From: Actinacidiphila epipremni
GTDB lineage: Bacteria > Actinomycetota > Actinomycetes > Streptomycetales > Streptomycetaceae
DNA: 64,000 nt
Assembly: GCF_012034175.1 (NCBI RefSeq)
Contig: NZ_JAATEJ010000019.1
Location: forward strand, 1 to 64,000
Reading direction: 5' to 3'
In this document: positions 7,455 through 15,726 of the stretch, piece by piece
Layout: the number at the start of each line of letters is the position of its first letter
Numbering within the stretch: the stretch's first letter is position 1
Made by a program: the position numbers and the translations under genes
Notes under the pieces: generated by a model
Database searches by the model: none
Told to the model about the DNA's origin: nothing
Seen by the model: the letters and a program-made list of their open reading frames with translations, nothing else

Positions 7455-10400
7455 TCAGCTCGCGGGCATCAGCTGCGCCATGTTGAAGCCGGCGACGTCC
7501 TTGCTGGAGCCGATGCCGTCGCCCCACTGCGTATAGCCCTTGCGGACGCCGTTGTCCTTGTCGTTGTCGTCCAGGGCGAAGGAGAAGACGGTGTTCGCGG
7601 TCGGCTGGACCGAGGTGAGGTCGCTCCAGGGGATGGCCAGCCGGTAGAGGGTGGTGTGGGCGGCCTCGTCGCGGGTCACGTGCACGACCGCGTTCGTGAC
7701 CTGGCCGCTGCCCTCGGTCGGCGCGGTCCAGCGGTAGAGCTGCTCGCCGAGGGAGGTGAGGGCGGCGCCGTATTCGTAGTGGCCGTCGACCGAGGCGGTG
7801 GACGGCGCGGCCGACGAGCCGGGGACGCCGGAGGTCGCGGCGAACTGCAGGCAGTCGCCCTGCCAGATGTCGGCGCCGGTGGCCGGCTCGGAGAAGACGT
7901 CGTCGGTGAGGTCCGCCGTCAGGTAGAGGTGGGCGGCGTCCCAGTCCAGCCACACCTTGCCGGACAGGTCCGGGTCGCCGCCGTACGGCTGGGAGCCGTC
8001 GAGGGTGGACCAGGTGCCGTCCGCGGAGGTGGACAGGTCGACGGCGGGGCCGTCGGAGACGTCGGCGAGCGTCCAGTCGTCGCCCAGGCTCTTGTTGACC
8101 ACCGGCAGGAAGGTGACGTGCCCGGAGAAGGACTCCGAGGCGCGGTCGCCGGCGATGACGCCGGTGACGGTGAAGGAGTAGGGCGTGGCGAAGGTGATGC
8201 CGGGCACCGGCACGTCCACCGTGGCCGAGTCCTGCGGGGCGATGGTCGCGCTGACCGGCTGGGTGCCGGTCCGGCTGCCGAGCTTCCACTGCACGCCGGT
8301 GACGGTGGTCGGGGTGTCGGACGGGTTGTGCAGCTGGACCTTGAGCGTGCCGGCCGCCGGTTCTGTGCCGGTGACGACCGGGGTGACCTGCTCGGGGGTC
8401 GCGCCCGAGGTCACGGTGAGCGGGCTGACCGCGGCCTGGCTGTAGACGCCGGCGGCGCCGGTGAAGGCCGCGGTGGCGTCCAACTCCGCCTTGGTGCCGG
8501 GGCTCGCGTTGGCCGGGACGGTGACGCTCCAGGTGGCGGTGACCTTCCTGCCGGGCGCGACCGTGCGGATCGTGACCGGTGAAGTGGCCTTCGCCGCCCA
8601 GCCGTCGGGGGCGGTCAGGCCGAGGGTGAGGCCGCGGACGGGCTGCGCGCCGGTGTTGGTGTAGCTCGCGGTCGCGGTGACGGTGGTGCCGGGCTTGACG
8701 ATGCCGGCGGCCTGGAGGCCGAACGGGTTCTGCACGACGATCGGGGCCGTGCCCGTCACGCCGTCGACGGTGACCTCGATGGTCGCGGCGCCGGGGGCGC
8801 GCGCGGTGACCACGCCGGTGCGGCTGACGGTGGCGACCCGCGGGTCGGTGCTGCGGTAGGTGACGTGGGCGCGGCGCAGGTCGGCGAACGACTGGTCGTT
8901 GTTCGCCGCTTCGACGATGTGGTCGGCGGCGGCGTGCGGCTGCTCCAGCACCGGGTCGGTGTCCGGGGCGAGGAAGGGGTTGGTGCCGGTGAGGTCCAGG
9001 GTGCCGCCGGGCGCGAAGACCACCTGCGGCGGCTGGACGGTGACCGACCGCACCTTCGGCGTGATCGCGCCGTGCACGCGTACGGTGCCGGAGCCGACGG
9101 CGGTCGCGGAGTCGGGGCCGACGCGGAATCGGTAAGTGCCGTCGTCCACGACCTGCTTGAGCCTGCTCTCGTCCCAGCGGCTGAGGTCGGCGACCTTGAC
9201 CGACAAGGTGATGTGCTGGGTGCGGCCGGGCTTGAGGACCGCGGTCTTCTGGAAGCCCGCGAGCTGCTGCTGGGGCAACTCCACGCCGGGCACGGTGAAT
9301 TGGCGTGCCGCGTAGAGCTGGGCAACGGTGGCGCCGGCGGTCTTGCCGGTGTTGGTGACGTCGAAGCTCACCTTCACCGTGCCGTCCGCGGACACCGCGC
9401 CGGGTCCGACCCGTACGTGGGAGTAGGCGAAGCGGGCGTAGGACAGGCCGTATCCGAAGGGGTAGGTGGGCGTGTCGGTGAAGTACATGTACGTGCGGCC
9501 CAGTCCGCCGGTCTCGGAGGGCGTGAGGCCGTAGGAGTCCATCGAGGGCAGCTGCGAGGTGTCGGTGAACCACGTGAAGTCCAGGTGCCCGGACGGGTTC
9601 TGCTGCCCGAAGAGGACCTGGGCGAGCGCGGTGCCCTGGCTCTCGCCGTTGTAGCCGGAGAAGACGATCGCGGGGAAGTCCTGCTGCGCGGCCCGGATGT
9701 CGTACGGCCCGTCGGCCTGCATGACCAGCGCGGTGCGCGGGTTGCCGAGGGCGGCGGCCTGGCTGATGAGCGAGTCGTAGTTGCCGGGCAGGGCGAGCGC
9801 GGAGCGGTCGGTGCCCTCGTCGGCGACGCCCATGTCGGAGCCGACCACCACCAGCACCAGGTCGGCGGTCCTGGCCGCGGCCTGCGTGGCGGCCGAGCAG
9901 GCGGCGGGCGTGGTCGCGCCGGTGGAGGTGCCGCACGCGTCGAAGGTCACCGTGGCGGCGGGGTCGGCCGCGTGGACGGCCGCGGTGATGCCCTGCACGG
10001 CGTTGACGGTGAGCGTCGGTCGGCCCGAATAGCCGCCGAGCGTCGTGGTGTTGGCGAGGTTGCCGAGGATCACGACGCTGCGGAGCTTGGCCGGGTTCGC
10101 CGGCAGCAGCGGCGCCGAGGTGCCCTTGACGTCGTCGTTCTGCAGCAGCACCAGGTCCTGGGCCGCGACCTTCGCCGCGAGCGCCTGGTGGGCGGGCGAC
10201 TCGATCTGCGCCTTGGTGATCTTCGTGTAGGCGACCTTGCTGGCGGGGTCGAACTCACCTGTCTGCATGCGGACGGTGAAGAGCTTGGTGAGCGCCCCGT
10301 CGATGACGCCGGGCGTCAACAGGCCGAGCGAGATGGCCGCGTCGATGTTGGCGGTGGTCAACTCCCCGCCGGCGCAGTTGAGCTGGGTGCCGGCCCGCAG

Positions 10401-11480
10401 CGCGTACGCCTGCCCGCCGGCCGCCGCCGGGACCTGCTTGCCGGTCGCTTCCTGCGTCCACGTCGTGCCGTTGGTCGTCCACCCCGGGGGCGCCCAGTCG
10501 TGCGCGCCGGAGGAGTAGACGTCGCCGACCGCGCCGCAGTCGGAGGTGGTGTAGCCGCCGAAGCCGTAGGTGGCCTGGAGCAGTTCGCCGACGGTGTACG
10601 TGTTCGCGGGCGCCGGGGTGCCGTTGACCGCGTTGTAGGCCGTCATCACTCCGGAGACGTGCGCGTCCTGCACCAGGCTCGCGAACTGCTTGGTGTAGTA
10701 GTCGCGGATGTTGGCGTCGGTGGTGTTCGCGCTCTGCGTATGGCGGGCGTTCTCGTCGTTGTTGAGCGCGTAGTGCTTCGCGGTCGCGGCGACCTTCAGA
10801 TACGGCGTCGTCTGCCGGCCGTCGATCGTCCGGCCCTGGTAGCCGTTCACGAACGCGCCGGCCATCGTGGAGGCGAGGTAGGTGTCCTCGCCGAACGACT
10901 CGTTGGTGCGCCCCCAGCGCGGGTCGCGGTCCATGTTGACCGTCGGCGCCCAGAAGGTGAGGTCGCCGTAGTCGGACGCGGACGGGCCGAGGTTGTTCTG
11001 CCCGGTGCCGAACAGGGACTTGTCCAGGAAGCCGCGCGCCTCGTCGGAGATCGCGGTGGTCTCCTGGTACGTCAACTGCGGGTCCCAGGACATGGTGGCC
11101 GCGAAGTTCACCGGGAAGCTGGTCGCCGCCGGGTTCAGCTCGCCCTGGCTGCCGGCCGCGGTGTCCGCGCCGAGCCGGTTGATGCCGTGCTGGCCCTCGC
11201 TCCAGTACGTGTACCGCTGCACGCCCAGCCGCGGTATCGCGGGCGCGTTGTTGGTCTGGAGCTGCGCCACCTTCTCCGGCAGCGTCATCCGCGCGACGAG
11301 GTCGGCGGCGCGCTCGGCGAACGAGTAGTGCGTGTCGAGGTAGACCGGCGGCGAGGCCGCGGAGTGACCCGCCCCCCGCGGGCTCGCCTGCGCCACGGCC
11401 GGCACCCCGGCCACCACGGTCGCCGCGACCGCGGCGGCCAGCAGTCGTCCGGCTGATTTCCTGAGTCTTCGGGAGCGCAC
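7455..11480 (-). CDS. Secreted multidomain glycoside hydrolase family 3 (beta-glucosidase/beta-xylosidase)
   Basis: Predicted 1341-residue exported glycosidase, far longer than a minimal GH3 (about 750). GTG 11480 is preferred over an ATG nine codons upstream because AAGGAG sits just before it and the protein then opens with a signal peptide (RRLRKSAGRLL then a hydrophobic run to VAQAS, about residue 32). The GH3 N-domain spans about 50-370 with AKHYALNN near 235 and the nucleophile Asp314 in TTSDCGAVGD, a motif typical of xylosidase-like GH3. The GH3 C-domain is about 430-690 and a Fn3-like domain about 745-815. A bacterial Ig-like-2 repeat (about 870-945) follows (YRSTDPRVATVSRTGVVTAR). Next are a NEW3-type domain (GIVKPGTTVTATASYTNTGA), another beta-domain, and a CBM9/DOMON-like carbohydrate-binding end (about 1150-1341). 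It probably acts on plant cell-wall oligosaccharides outside the cell. Confidence 0.9.
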   Translation of the reverse strand: MRSRRLRKSAGRLLAAAVAATVVAGVPAVAQASPRGAGHSAASPPVYLDTHYSFAERAADLVARMTLPEKVAQLQTNNAPAIPRLGVQRYTYWSEGQHGINRLGADTAAGSQGELNPAATSFPVNFAATMSWDPQLTYQETTAISDEARGFLDKSLFGTGQNNLGPSASDYGDLTFWAPTVNMDRDPRWGRTNESFGEDTYLASTMAGAFVNGYQGRTIDGRQTTPYLKVAATAKHYALNNDENARHTQSANTTDANIRDYYTKQFASLVQDAHVSGVMTAYNAVNGTPAPANTYTVGELLQATYGFGGYTTSDCGAVGDVYSSGAHDWAPPGWTTNGTTWTQEATGKQVPAAAGGQAYALRAGTQLNCAGGELTTANIDAAISLGLLTPGVIDGALTKLFTVRMQTGEFDPASKVAYTKITKAQIESPAHQALAAKVAAQDLVLLQNDDVKGTSAPLLPANPAKLRSVVILGNLANTTTLGGYSGRPTLTVNAVQGITAAVHAADPAATVTFDACGTSTGATTPAACSAATQAAARTADLVLVVVGSDMGVADEGTDRSALALPGNYDSLISQAAALGNPRTALVMQADGPYDIRAAQQDFPAIVFSGYNGESQGTALAQVLFGQQNPSGHLDFTWFTDTSQLPSMDSYGLTPSETGGLGRTYMYFTDTPTYPFGYGLSYARFAYSHVRVGPGAVSADGTVKVSFDVTNTGKTAGATVAQLYAARQFTVPGVELPQQQLAGFQKTAVLKPGRTQHITLSVKVADLSRWDESRLKQVVDDGTYRFRVGPDSATAVGSGTVRVHGAITPKVRSVTVQPPQVVFAPGGTLDLTGTNPFLAPDTDPVLEQPHAAADHIVEAANNDQSFADLRRAHVTYRSTDPRVATVSRTGVVTARAPGAATIEVTVDGVTGTAPIVVQNPFGLQAAGIVKPGTTVTATASYTNTGAQPVRGLTLGLTAPDGWAAKATSPVTIRTVAPGRKVTATWSVTVPANASPGTKAELDATAAFTGAAGVYSQAAVSPLTVTSGATPEQVTPVVTGTEPAAGTLKVQLHNPSDTPTTVTGVQWKLGSRTGTQPVSATIAPQDSATVDVPVPGITFATPYSFTVTGVIAGDRASESFSGHVTFLPVVNKSLGDDWTLADVSDGPAVDLSTSADGTWSTLDGSQPYGGDPDLSGKVWLDWDAAHLYLTADLTDDVFSEPATGADIWQGDCLQFAATSGVPGSSAAPSTASVDGHYEYGAALTSLGEQLYRWTAPTEGSGQVTNAVVHVTRDEAAHTTLYRLAIPWSDLTSVQPTANTVFSFALDDNDKDNGVRKGYTQWGDGIGSSKDVAGFNMAQLMPAS

Positions 11481-11847
11481 AGTCGTCTCCTTCACGTCAC
11501 GCGCCACAGGGGCAGTTCACGGGAAGCGCACGAGCACTTGCGCGGGCGGCCCGCCTGACATCGTTGTCCCCCGTCCGGCCCAAAGCCCCGGGAGACGGCC
11601 GCCCACCGAACGGATGGGAAAGTCGCCCCGCCACTGTTCAGCTTGGTATGAGCAGAAGTCAAGGCGTCGACAGGGGCGGAAGGGAATGGTGGGAAGCGGC
11701 GGAAAAGTCGACTGACAAAGGGAATCCCGCACGCGGCGGCAGGTCGCGCCGTTTACGGCAGGGCTCCCCCCGCCCGGCGTGCGGAGGGACACCCGCACCG
11801 CCCCTTCTGCCCAAAACCGGCAGAACCTGCACGCCCGCCGCGCCGGC
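11481..11847. other. Intergenic region upstream of the GH3 gene
   Basis: This 367-bp stretch lies between the start of the minus-strand GH3 gene and the end of the minus-strand EamA gene. It must hold the GH3 promoter. On the minus strand a TTGACT near 11660 is a possible -35 element, but I find no convincing -10 and no clear sugar-repressor palindrome. No coding frame here has domain content. Confidence 0.45.
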
Positions 11848-12771
11848 TCAGTCCCCGGTCAGCAGCACCAGCGCGGCCAGCACGATGCATCCCGCGCCCG
11901 CCACGACCCCCGGGTCCAGGGAGCCCGGCTGCCGCCACACCGCGACGGCGGCGACGACCAGCGGCTCGGACAGCAGCCACGTCCCGTCCGTGGCCGAACG
12001 GGACCGGGCGGCGCCCACGTAGAGGAGCAGGTACGGGGCGGCCGTGCAGACGATCCCGGCGGCGGGTACCAGCAGCAGCGCGGCAGGGCGCAGCCGGTCG
12101 GGCTGCGGCACCACGAGCGACGGGTGCACGAGCACCACGACCGCGGCTGCCACCAGGCACATCAGCAGCGCGGCCTCGAAGGAGCGGCGGGCGAACTGCC
12201 AGGTGTCGGGGAAGGCCGCCGCCGACCGGCGGGCGATCAGCGTGGTCAGCGCCAGCAGCAGCCCGTTGGCGAGGGCGAGGCCCACACCGAGCCACCATCT
12301 GCCGCCGGACCCGGTGGACCGCCAGAACTGCGTGGTCAGCACCGCCCCGAGGACGCCCACGGCGATCGCCGCCCCGGAGCGGATCCCCAGGCTGTCCCGC
12401 CACTGCCGCAGGGACGTCAGGAGCGTGTACCAGACCGGGTAGAGGTAGACCAGCGCGGTGGCGACCGTCGGGGACACCCCCAGCGCGAGCGCCTGCGCGA
12501 AGGTCCAGAAGGCGGCCACCAGGCATGCCGCGTTCAGCCACACCAGCCGCCGGCCGCCGCTGCCAGCGCCGTACGCGGCGCGCCACTGGAAGAGCCCCGC
12601 GGCCACCGCGACCCGCAGCAGCACCTGCGCGGGCACCGGAACGCCGGCCGCGGCAAGCGGGTTGACCAGGAACGACAGCAGCCCAAAGCAGGCGCCCGCG
12701 CCCACCAGATACCCCGCCGCCGCATGGCGCCGGTGCGGCGGGGCGGTCGCGCCGGCGCCGGCCCGGCTCAT
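11848..12771 (-). CDS. EamA/DMT-family exporter
   Basis: A 307-residue membrane protein of the drug/metabolite transporter superfamily with ten predicted helices in two EamA repeats. Examples are LVGAGACFGLLSFLVNPLAA at the start and VVAGAGCIVLAALVLL at the end. EamA proteins export amino acids, metabolites or metallophores; the Pseudomonas pseudopaline exporter CntI belongs to the same family. It is the last gene of the eight-gene minus-strand run, and its ATG overlaps the stop of the racemase-like gene by four bases (ATGA), so the two are translationally coupled. That coupling suggests it exports whatever the upstream oxidase/dehydrogenase/racemase set makes (inference). Confidence 0.85.
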   Translation of the reverse strand: MSRAGAGATAPPHRRHAAAGYLVGAGACFGLLSFLVNPLAAAGVPVPAQVLLRVAVAAGLFQWRAAYGAGSGGRRLVWLNAACLVAAFWTFAQALALGVSPTVATALVYLYPVWYTLLTSLRQWRDSLGIRSGAAIAVGVLGAVLTTQFWRSTGSGGRWWLGVGLALANGLLLALTTLIARRSAAAFPDTWQFARRSFEAALLMCLVAAAVVVLVHPSLVVPQPDRLRPAALLLVPAAGIVCTAAPYLLLYVGAARSRSATDGTWLLSEPLVVAAVAVWRQPGSLDPGVVAGAGCIVLAALVLLTGD

Positions 12772-13697
12772 CCGGTCTGCCGGGCTCCGGGCACCGCCAG
12801 GGGGAACTGGGCGCCGCTCACGTCCGGTTCGACGGCCGGCGCGAACGGCACGTCCTGCAGCCACCGCACGCCCGTGGTGAACTCCACGGCCGGGCCCGCG
12901 TCCTGCCCCCGGGTGACCCGGACGTGGACCCGGGCGCCGGAGGGCTGCACGACCCCCATGCTCGTCACCCGCCGCCCCGACCGCCGCCAGGCGTCCAGGG
13001 CCAGCGCGACCGCGGCGCTGCCGCAACTGGTCTCCCGGGTCAGCACGTCGAGCGCGCGGACGTAGACGTACGGGACGATCCGGACGTCCGGGGGTGTGCG
13101 GCGGACGAAGATGACGCCGAGGGCGGCGGTCGGGCTGCCGGCGGCGAACCGGTCGACGAGTTCCCGCACCCGGGCGGGCGCCGGCTCGCCGGTCGGGTCG
13201 TCGACCAGGACGTGGGTGATGCCGGGCAGCGCCACCACCCGCACCCGGGATCCGTCGCCCGCCGCCGTCCGGGTCGTCTCGAACGGGAAGGCGCCGAAGC
13301 GCAGGCTCACGTCGGTGCGGTCCTCGCCCGGGCCGTGCGACGCGGCACCGCTGACCATCAGCACATCGCCCGCGATGTCGCAGGCGAAGGAGAAGCGGGG
13401 CCGGCGCTCGTACCAGCGGTAGATGGCGAAGAAGGCCGAGGCGAGCCCGTTGACGCTCAACTCCCCGCCCATCATCCGCAGGGCCGGGAAGGTCGTCCGC
13501 GCGGGTGTCCCGGCGGGGTGGCCGGGGTCCGCGGGCGGGGTGAGGTGCAGCCTGGGGGTGACGACGCCGACCTGTTCGACGCCCAGCCGGGGCAGCAGCC
13601 GCTGGAAGAACGCGGCCGGCGCGTCGTAGAACGGCGCGGGAAGGATGCAGGTCGGATTGCCGGAGGGCAGCAGTATCGCCGCGTGCGGGACGTTCAC
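12768..13697 (-). CDS. CntK/DapF-fold amino-acid racemase-like protein lacking one catalytic Cys
   Basis: A 309-residue protein with the two-domain diaminopimelate-epimerase fold, closest by motif to CntK-type histidine racemases. N-terminal LLPSGNPTCIL matches the family's PSGN strand. Residues 222-231 (ETSCGSAAVA) hold the second-domain catalytic Cys225, and VVQPSGARVHVRV matches the C-terminal QPGG strand. In the first domain the usual CGN/FCGNA motif reads ELSVNGLASAF, so the first catalytic Cys is Ser81. Two-base racemisation may be impaired, or the protein may use a Ser or one-base mechanism. GTG 13697 is chosen over ATG 13715 because it gives a GTGA overlap with the upstream oxidase gene and follows a purine-rich GAGGACGAGG. 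It probably supplies or consumes the D-amino acid used by that oxidase. Confidence 0.7.
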   Translation of the reverse strand: MNVPHAAILLPSGNPTCILPAPFYDAPAAFFQRLLPRLGVEQVGVVTPRLHLTPPADPGHPAGTPARTTFPALRMMGGELSVNGLASAFFAIYRWYERRPRFSFACDIAGDVLMVSGAASHGPGEDRTDVSLRFGAFPFETTRTAAGDGSRVRVVALPGITHVLVDDPTGEPAPARVRELVDRFAAGSPTAALGVIFVRRTPPDVRIVPYVYVRALDVLTRETSCGSAAVALALDAWRRSGRRVTSMGVVQPSGARVHVRVTRGQDAGPAVEFTTGVRWLQDVPFAPAVEPDVSGAQFPLAVPGARQTG

Positions 13698-14710
13698 GGC
13701 CTCGTCCTCTCCCATGCCGCGACGGCCGTCTCGACCGCCTCGTGGGCGGCACCCCAGGACAGGGTCACGCCCGCTCCCCCGTGGCCGTAGTCGTGGACGA
13801 CCGTCCGGCCGCCGACCTCCTCGGCTTCGAGGCGGACCCCGCCCAGCCGGATGGGCCGCAGCCCGCCGACCGCCGCGGTGATCCGGTCCGCGCTCAGCTC
13901 GGGAACGGTCAACTCCAGTGCCGACAGATCCAGTTCCCGCCACCGTTCATGGAAGGCGAGGATCGTGTCGATCTCCTTCGGCGTGGGCTCCTCGGTTGCG
14001 TAGTCGGTGAAGTAGCCGGCACCGAGCGCGATACGGTCCGAACGCGGCGCCAGCACGTAACTCCCGGTGGACAAGATCGCGTCGAGCCGGTCCTGCCGGT
14101 GGGAGAGCACCACTCCTTTGACCGGGCGGAATCCGGTGTCCTTGCACAGGTCCGCGGAGCCCAGCCCCGTGCAGTTCAGCACCACGCGCCCGGCGGATCG
14201 ACCGACCGCGTCGTCCAGGGACGTGAAATGGACTCCGGTACGGATCCGGCCGCCGCGGGCGGTGATCTCCGCGTCCAGACTCCGCAAATAGACGTCCATC
14301 TCGATGACGAACGACGGAAACCGCCAGGCGTACCGCATGTCCTCCGGGAGATGCGGCAGATGGTAGGTGCGCAATTCGCCGGCGAATTCCCCGACGGCGG
14401 GGCGGTCGGCGTCCGACGCCCCGAATCTGATCAGGTCCACCGGCCTGATCCCCCGGTCCTGCGCCGCCATCCGCCGGAAGGCGCCGTAGGTCTGCGCCGC
14501 CCACCGCCGCACCCGCTGCGCCGCCCGGTCCCCCGCCGGGCCGTCGCCGCCGGCCACGAATATCGGCAGCCATACGGCGCACGCGGCGCTCGACGCCGTC
14601 GCGTCCCACGGCCGGTCGGCGACGACCTCGACGCTGTGGCCACGGCCCGCCAGCATGGATGCGCTGGTCAGGCCGATGACGCCATGCCCTATCACCGTGA
14701 AGTCCATCAT
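13694..14710 (-). CDS. FAD-dependent D-amino-acid oxidase
   Basis: A 338-residue flavoenzyme of the DAO family that oxidises D-amino acids to 2-oxo acids with release of ammonia and H2O2. The FAD-binding N-terminus is FTVIGHGVIGLTSASMLAGR (GxGxxG) followed by an acidic-strand end. The C-terminus carries the D-amino-acid-oxidase signature VVHDYGHGGAGVTLSWGAA, and GLRPIRLGGVRLE contains the carboxylate-binding Arg region expected in DAAO. These motifs are closer to eukaryote-type DAAO than to glycine oxidase. It starts 27 bp after the D-2-hydroxyacid dehydrogenase stop and overlaps the racemase-like gene by 4 bp. Its oxo-acid product is a natural substrate for the dehydrogenase upstream. Confidence 0.85.
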   Translation of the reverse strand: MMDFTVIGHGVIGLTSASMLAGRGHSVEVVADRPWDATASSAACAVWLPIFVAGGDGPAGDRAAQRVRRWAAQTYGAFRRMAAQDRGIRPVDLIRFGASDADRPAVGEFAGELRTYHLPHLPEDMRYAWRFPSFVIEMDVYLRSLDAEITARGGRIRTGVHFTSLDDAVGRSAGRVVLNCTGLGSADLCKDTGFRPVKGVVLSHRQDRLDAILSTGSYVLAPRSDRIALGAGYFTDYATEEPTPKEIDTILAFHERWRELDLSALELTVPELSADRITAAVGGLRPIRLGGVRLEAEEVGGRTVVHDYGHGGAGVTLSWGAAHEAVETAVAAWERTRP

Positions 14711-14737
14711 TCCCCCCCGATCGTTCGACCCCCGGGC

Positions 14738-15697
14738 TCAGCCCCGTCCGCCGAGCCACTGTGCGTTGACGACGTTCACCGGCGCGCCCCGCAGATACGC
14801 CTCGACGTTGGAGACGCACACATCGCCCTTGCGCACGACCGCCTCATCGGTGTTGAAGCCGATATGCGGGGTGAGGACGACATTGGGCAGTGCCAGGACC
14901 GCCGGGTCCGGCACGGCGATCTCGTCGAGTCCGGCGCCCGCGATCTCACCGCCGGCGAGCGCGGCCACGAGCGCGGCCTGGTCGACGACGGCCGCCCGGG
15001 TGGTGTTGATCAGCACCGCGGTCTTCTTCATCGTCCGCAGTTCCTCGGCGCCGATCAGGCCGCGGGTCTGGTCGGACAGCGGTACGTGCAGCGACACGAA
15101 GTCGCTGGCCGCGAGCAGTTCGGGCAGCCCGACGAAGGTCACGCCCAGTTCCGCGGCGCGCTCGGGGTCCGTCCGGCGCGCGTGGGCGAGCACGTTCATG
15201 CCCAGCGCCCTTCCCGCGCGGGCCAGTTGGCCGCCGATGTCGCCGACGCCGACGACGCCGAGGGTGCTGCCGCGCAACTCCCGGGCGCGGAAGCCCTTCC
15301 AGGAGTAACCGCCCTTGCGGACGTGGTCGTCGGCCCGCAGGATGTCCCGGTTGACGCTGAGCATCAGGCCGAGGGCGAGTTCGGAGACCGCGCTGCCGGC
15401 GTAGGAGGGGATGTTGGAGACGGGGATACCGCGCTTGGCGGCTGCGGCGACGTCCACGTAGTCGTAACCGGTCGCCCAGACCGCGATGAACCGCAGGTCG
15501 GGGAGCCGGGCGAGCACCGAGTCGGCCACGCTGGTCCAGCCGAGGACGGCGATCTCCGCGCCGGCGAGCCGGGCGACGATCTCGTCCTCGCCCTGCGGGT
15601 TGTCGTGGTACCAGGTCACCTCCCCGGCGGCGCTCAGGCGGTCGATGCTTCCCTTGTCGAGTTCCACCTCGTCCAGCACGACGATGCGACGGCTCAC
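14738..15697 (-). CDS. D-2-hydroxyacid dehydrogenase (NAD-dependent)
   Basis: A 319-residue D-isomer-specific 2-hydroxyacid dehydrogenase. The Rossmann motif is LGVVGVGDIGGQLARAGRALG (about residues 145-165). The catalytic triad is visible as Arg in INTTRAAVVDQ, Glu in GAGLDEI and His in LTPHIGFNTDEA. The family interconverts 2-oxo acids and (R)-2-hydroxy acids, often as a glycerate/phosphoglycerate or hydroxypyruvate reductase; the exact substrate is not readable. It lies between the TPR-ATPase gene (29-bp gap) and the D-amino-acid oxidase gene (27-bp gap), so it is very probably co-transcribed. Reduction of the oxidase's 2-oxo acid product is the simplest role. Confidence 0.88.
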   Translation of the reverse strand: MSRRIVVLDEVELDKGSIDRLSAAGEVTWYHDNPQGEDEIVARLAGAEIAVLGWTSVADSVLARLPDLRFIAVWATGYDYVDVAAAAKRGIPVSNIPSYAGSAVSELALGLMLSVNRDILRADDHVRKGGYSWKGFRARELRGSTLGVVGVGDIGGQLARAGRALGMNVLAHARRTDPERAAELGVTFVGLPELLAASDFVSLHVPLSDQTRGLIGAEELRTMKKTAVLINTTRAAVVDQAALVAALAGGEIAGAGLDEIAVPDPAVLALPNVVLTPHIGFNTDEAVVRKGDVCVSNVEAYLRGAPVNVVNAQWLGGRG

Positions 15698-15726
15698 GAT
15701 GTCACTTCCTTTCTGCTGTCCAGCGC

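Noticed and set aside
11517..11798. 93-residue minus-strand frame upstream of the GH3 gene
   Set aside because: No domain, no RBS, and it covers the region needed for the GH3 promoter.
11848..13697. Opine metallophore (staphylopine/pseudopaline) locus, suggested by CntK-like and EamA genes
   Set aside because: No nicotianamine-synthase-like or opine-dehydrogenase gene is present; the neighbours are an amino-acid oxidase and a hydroxyacid dehydrogenase instead.
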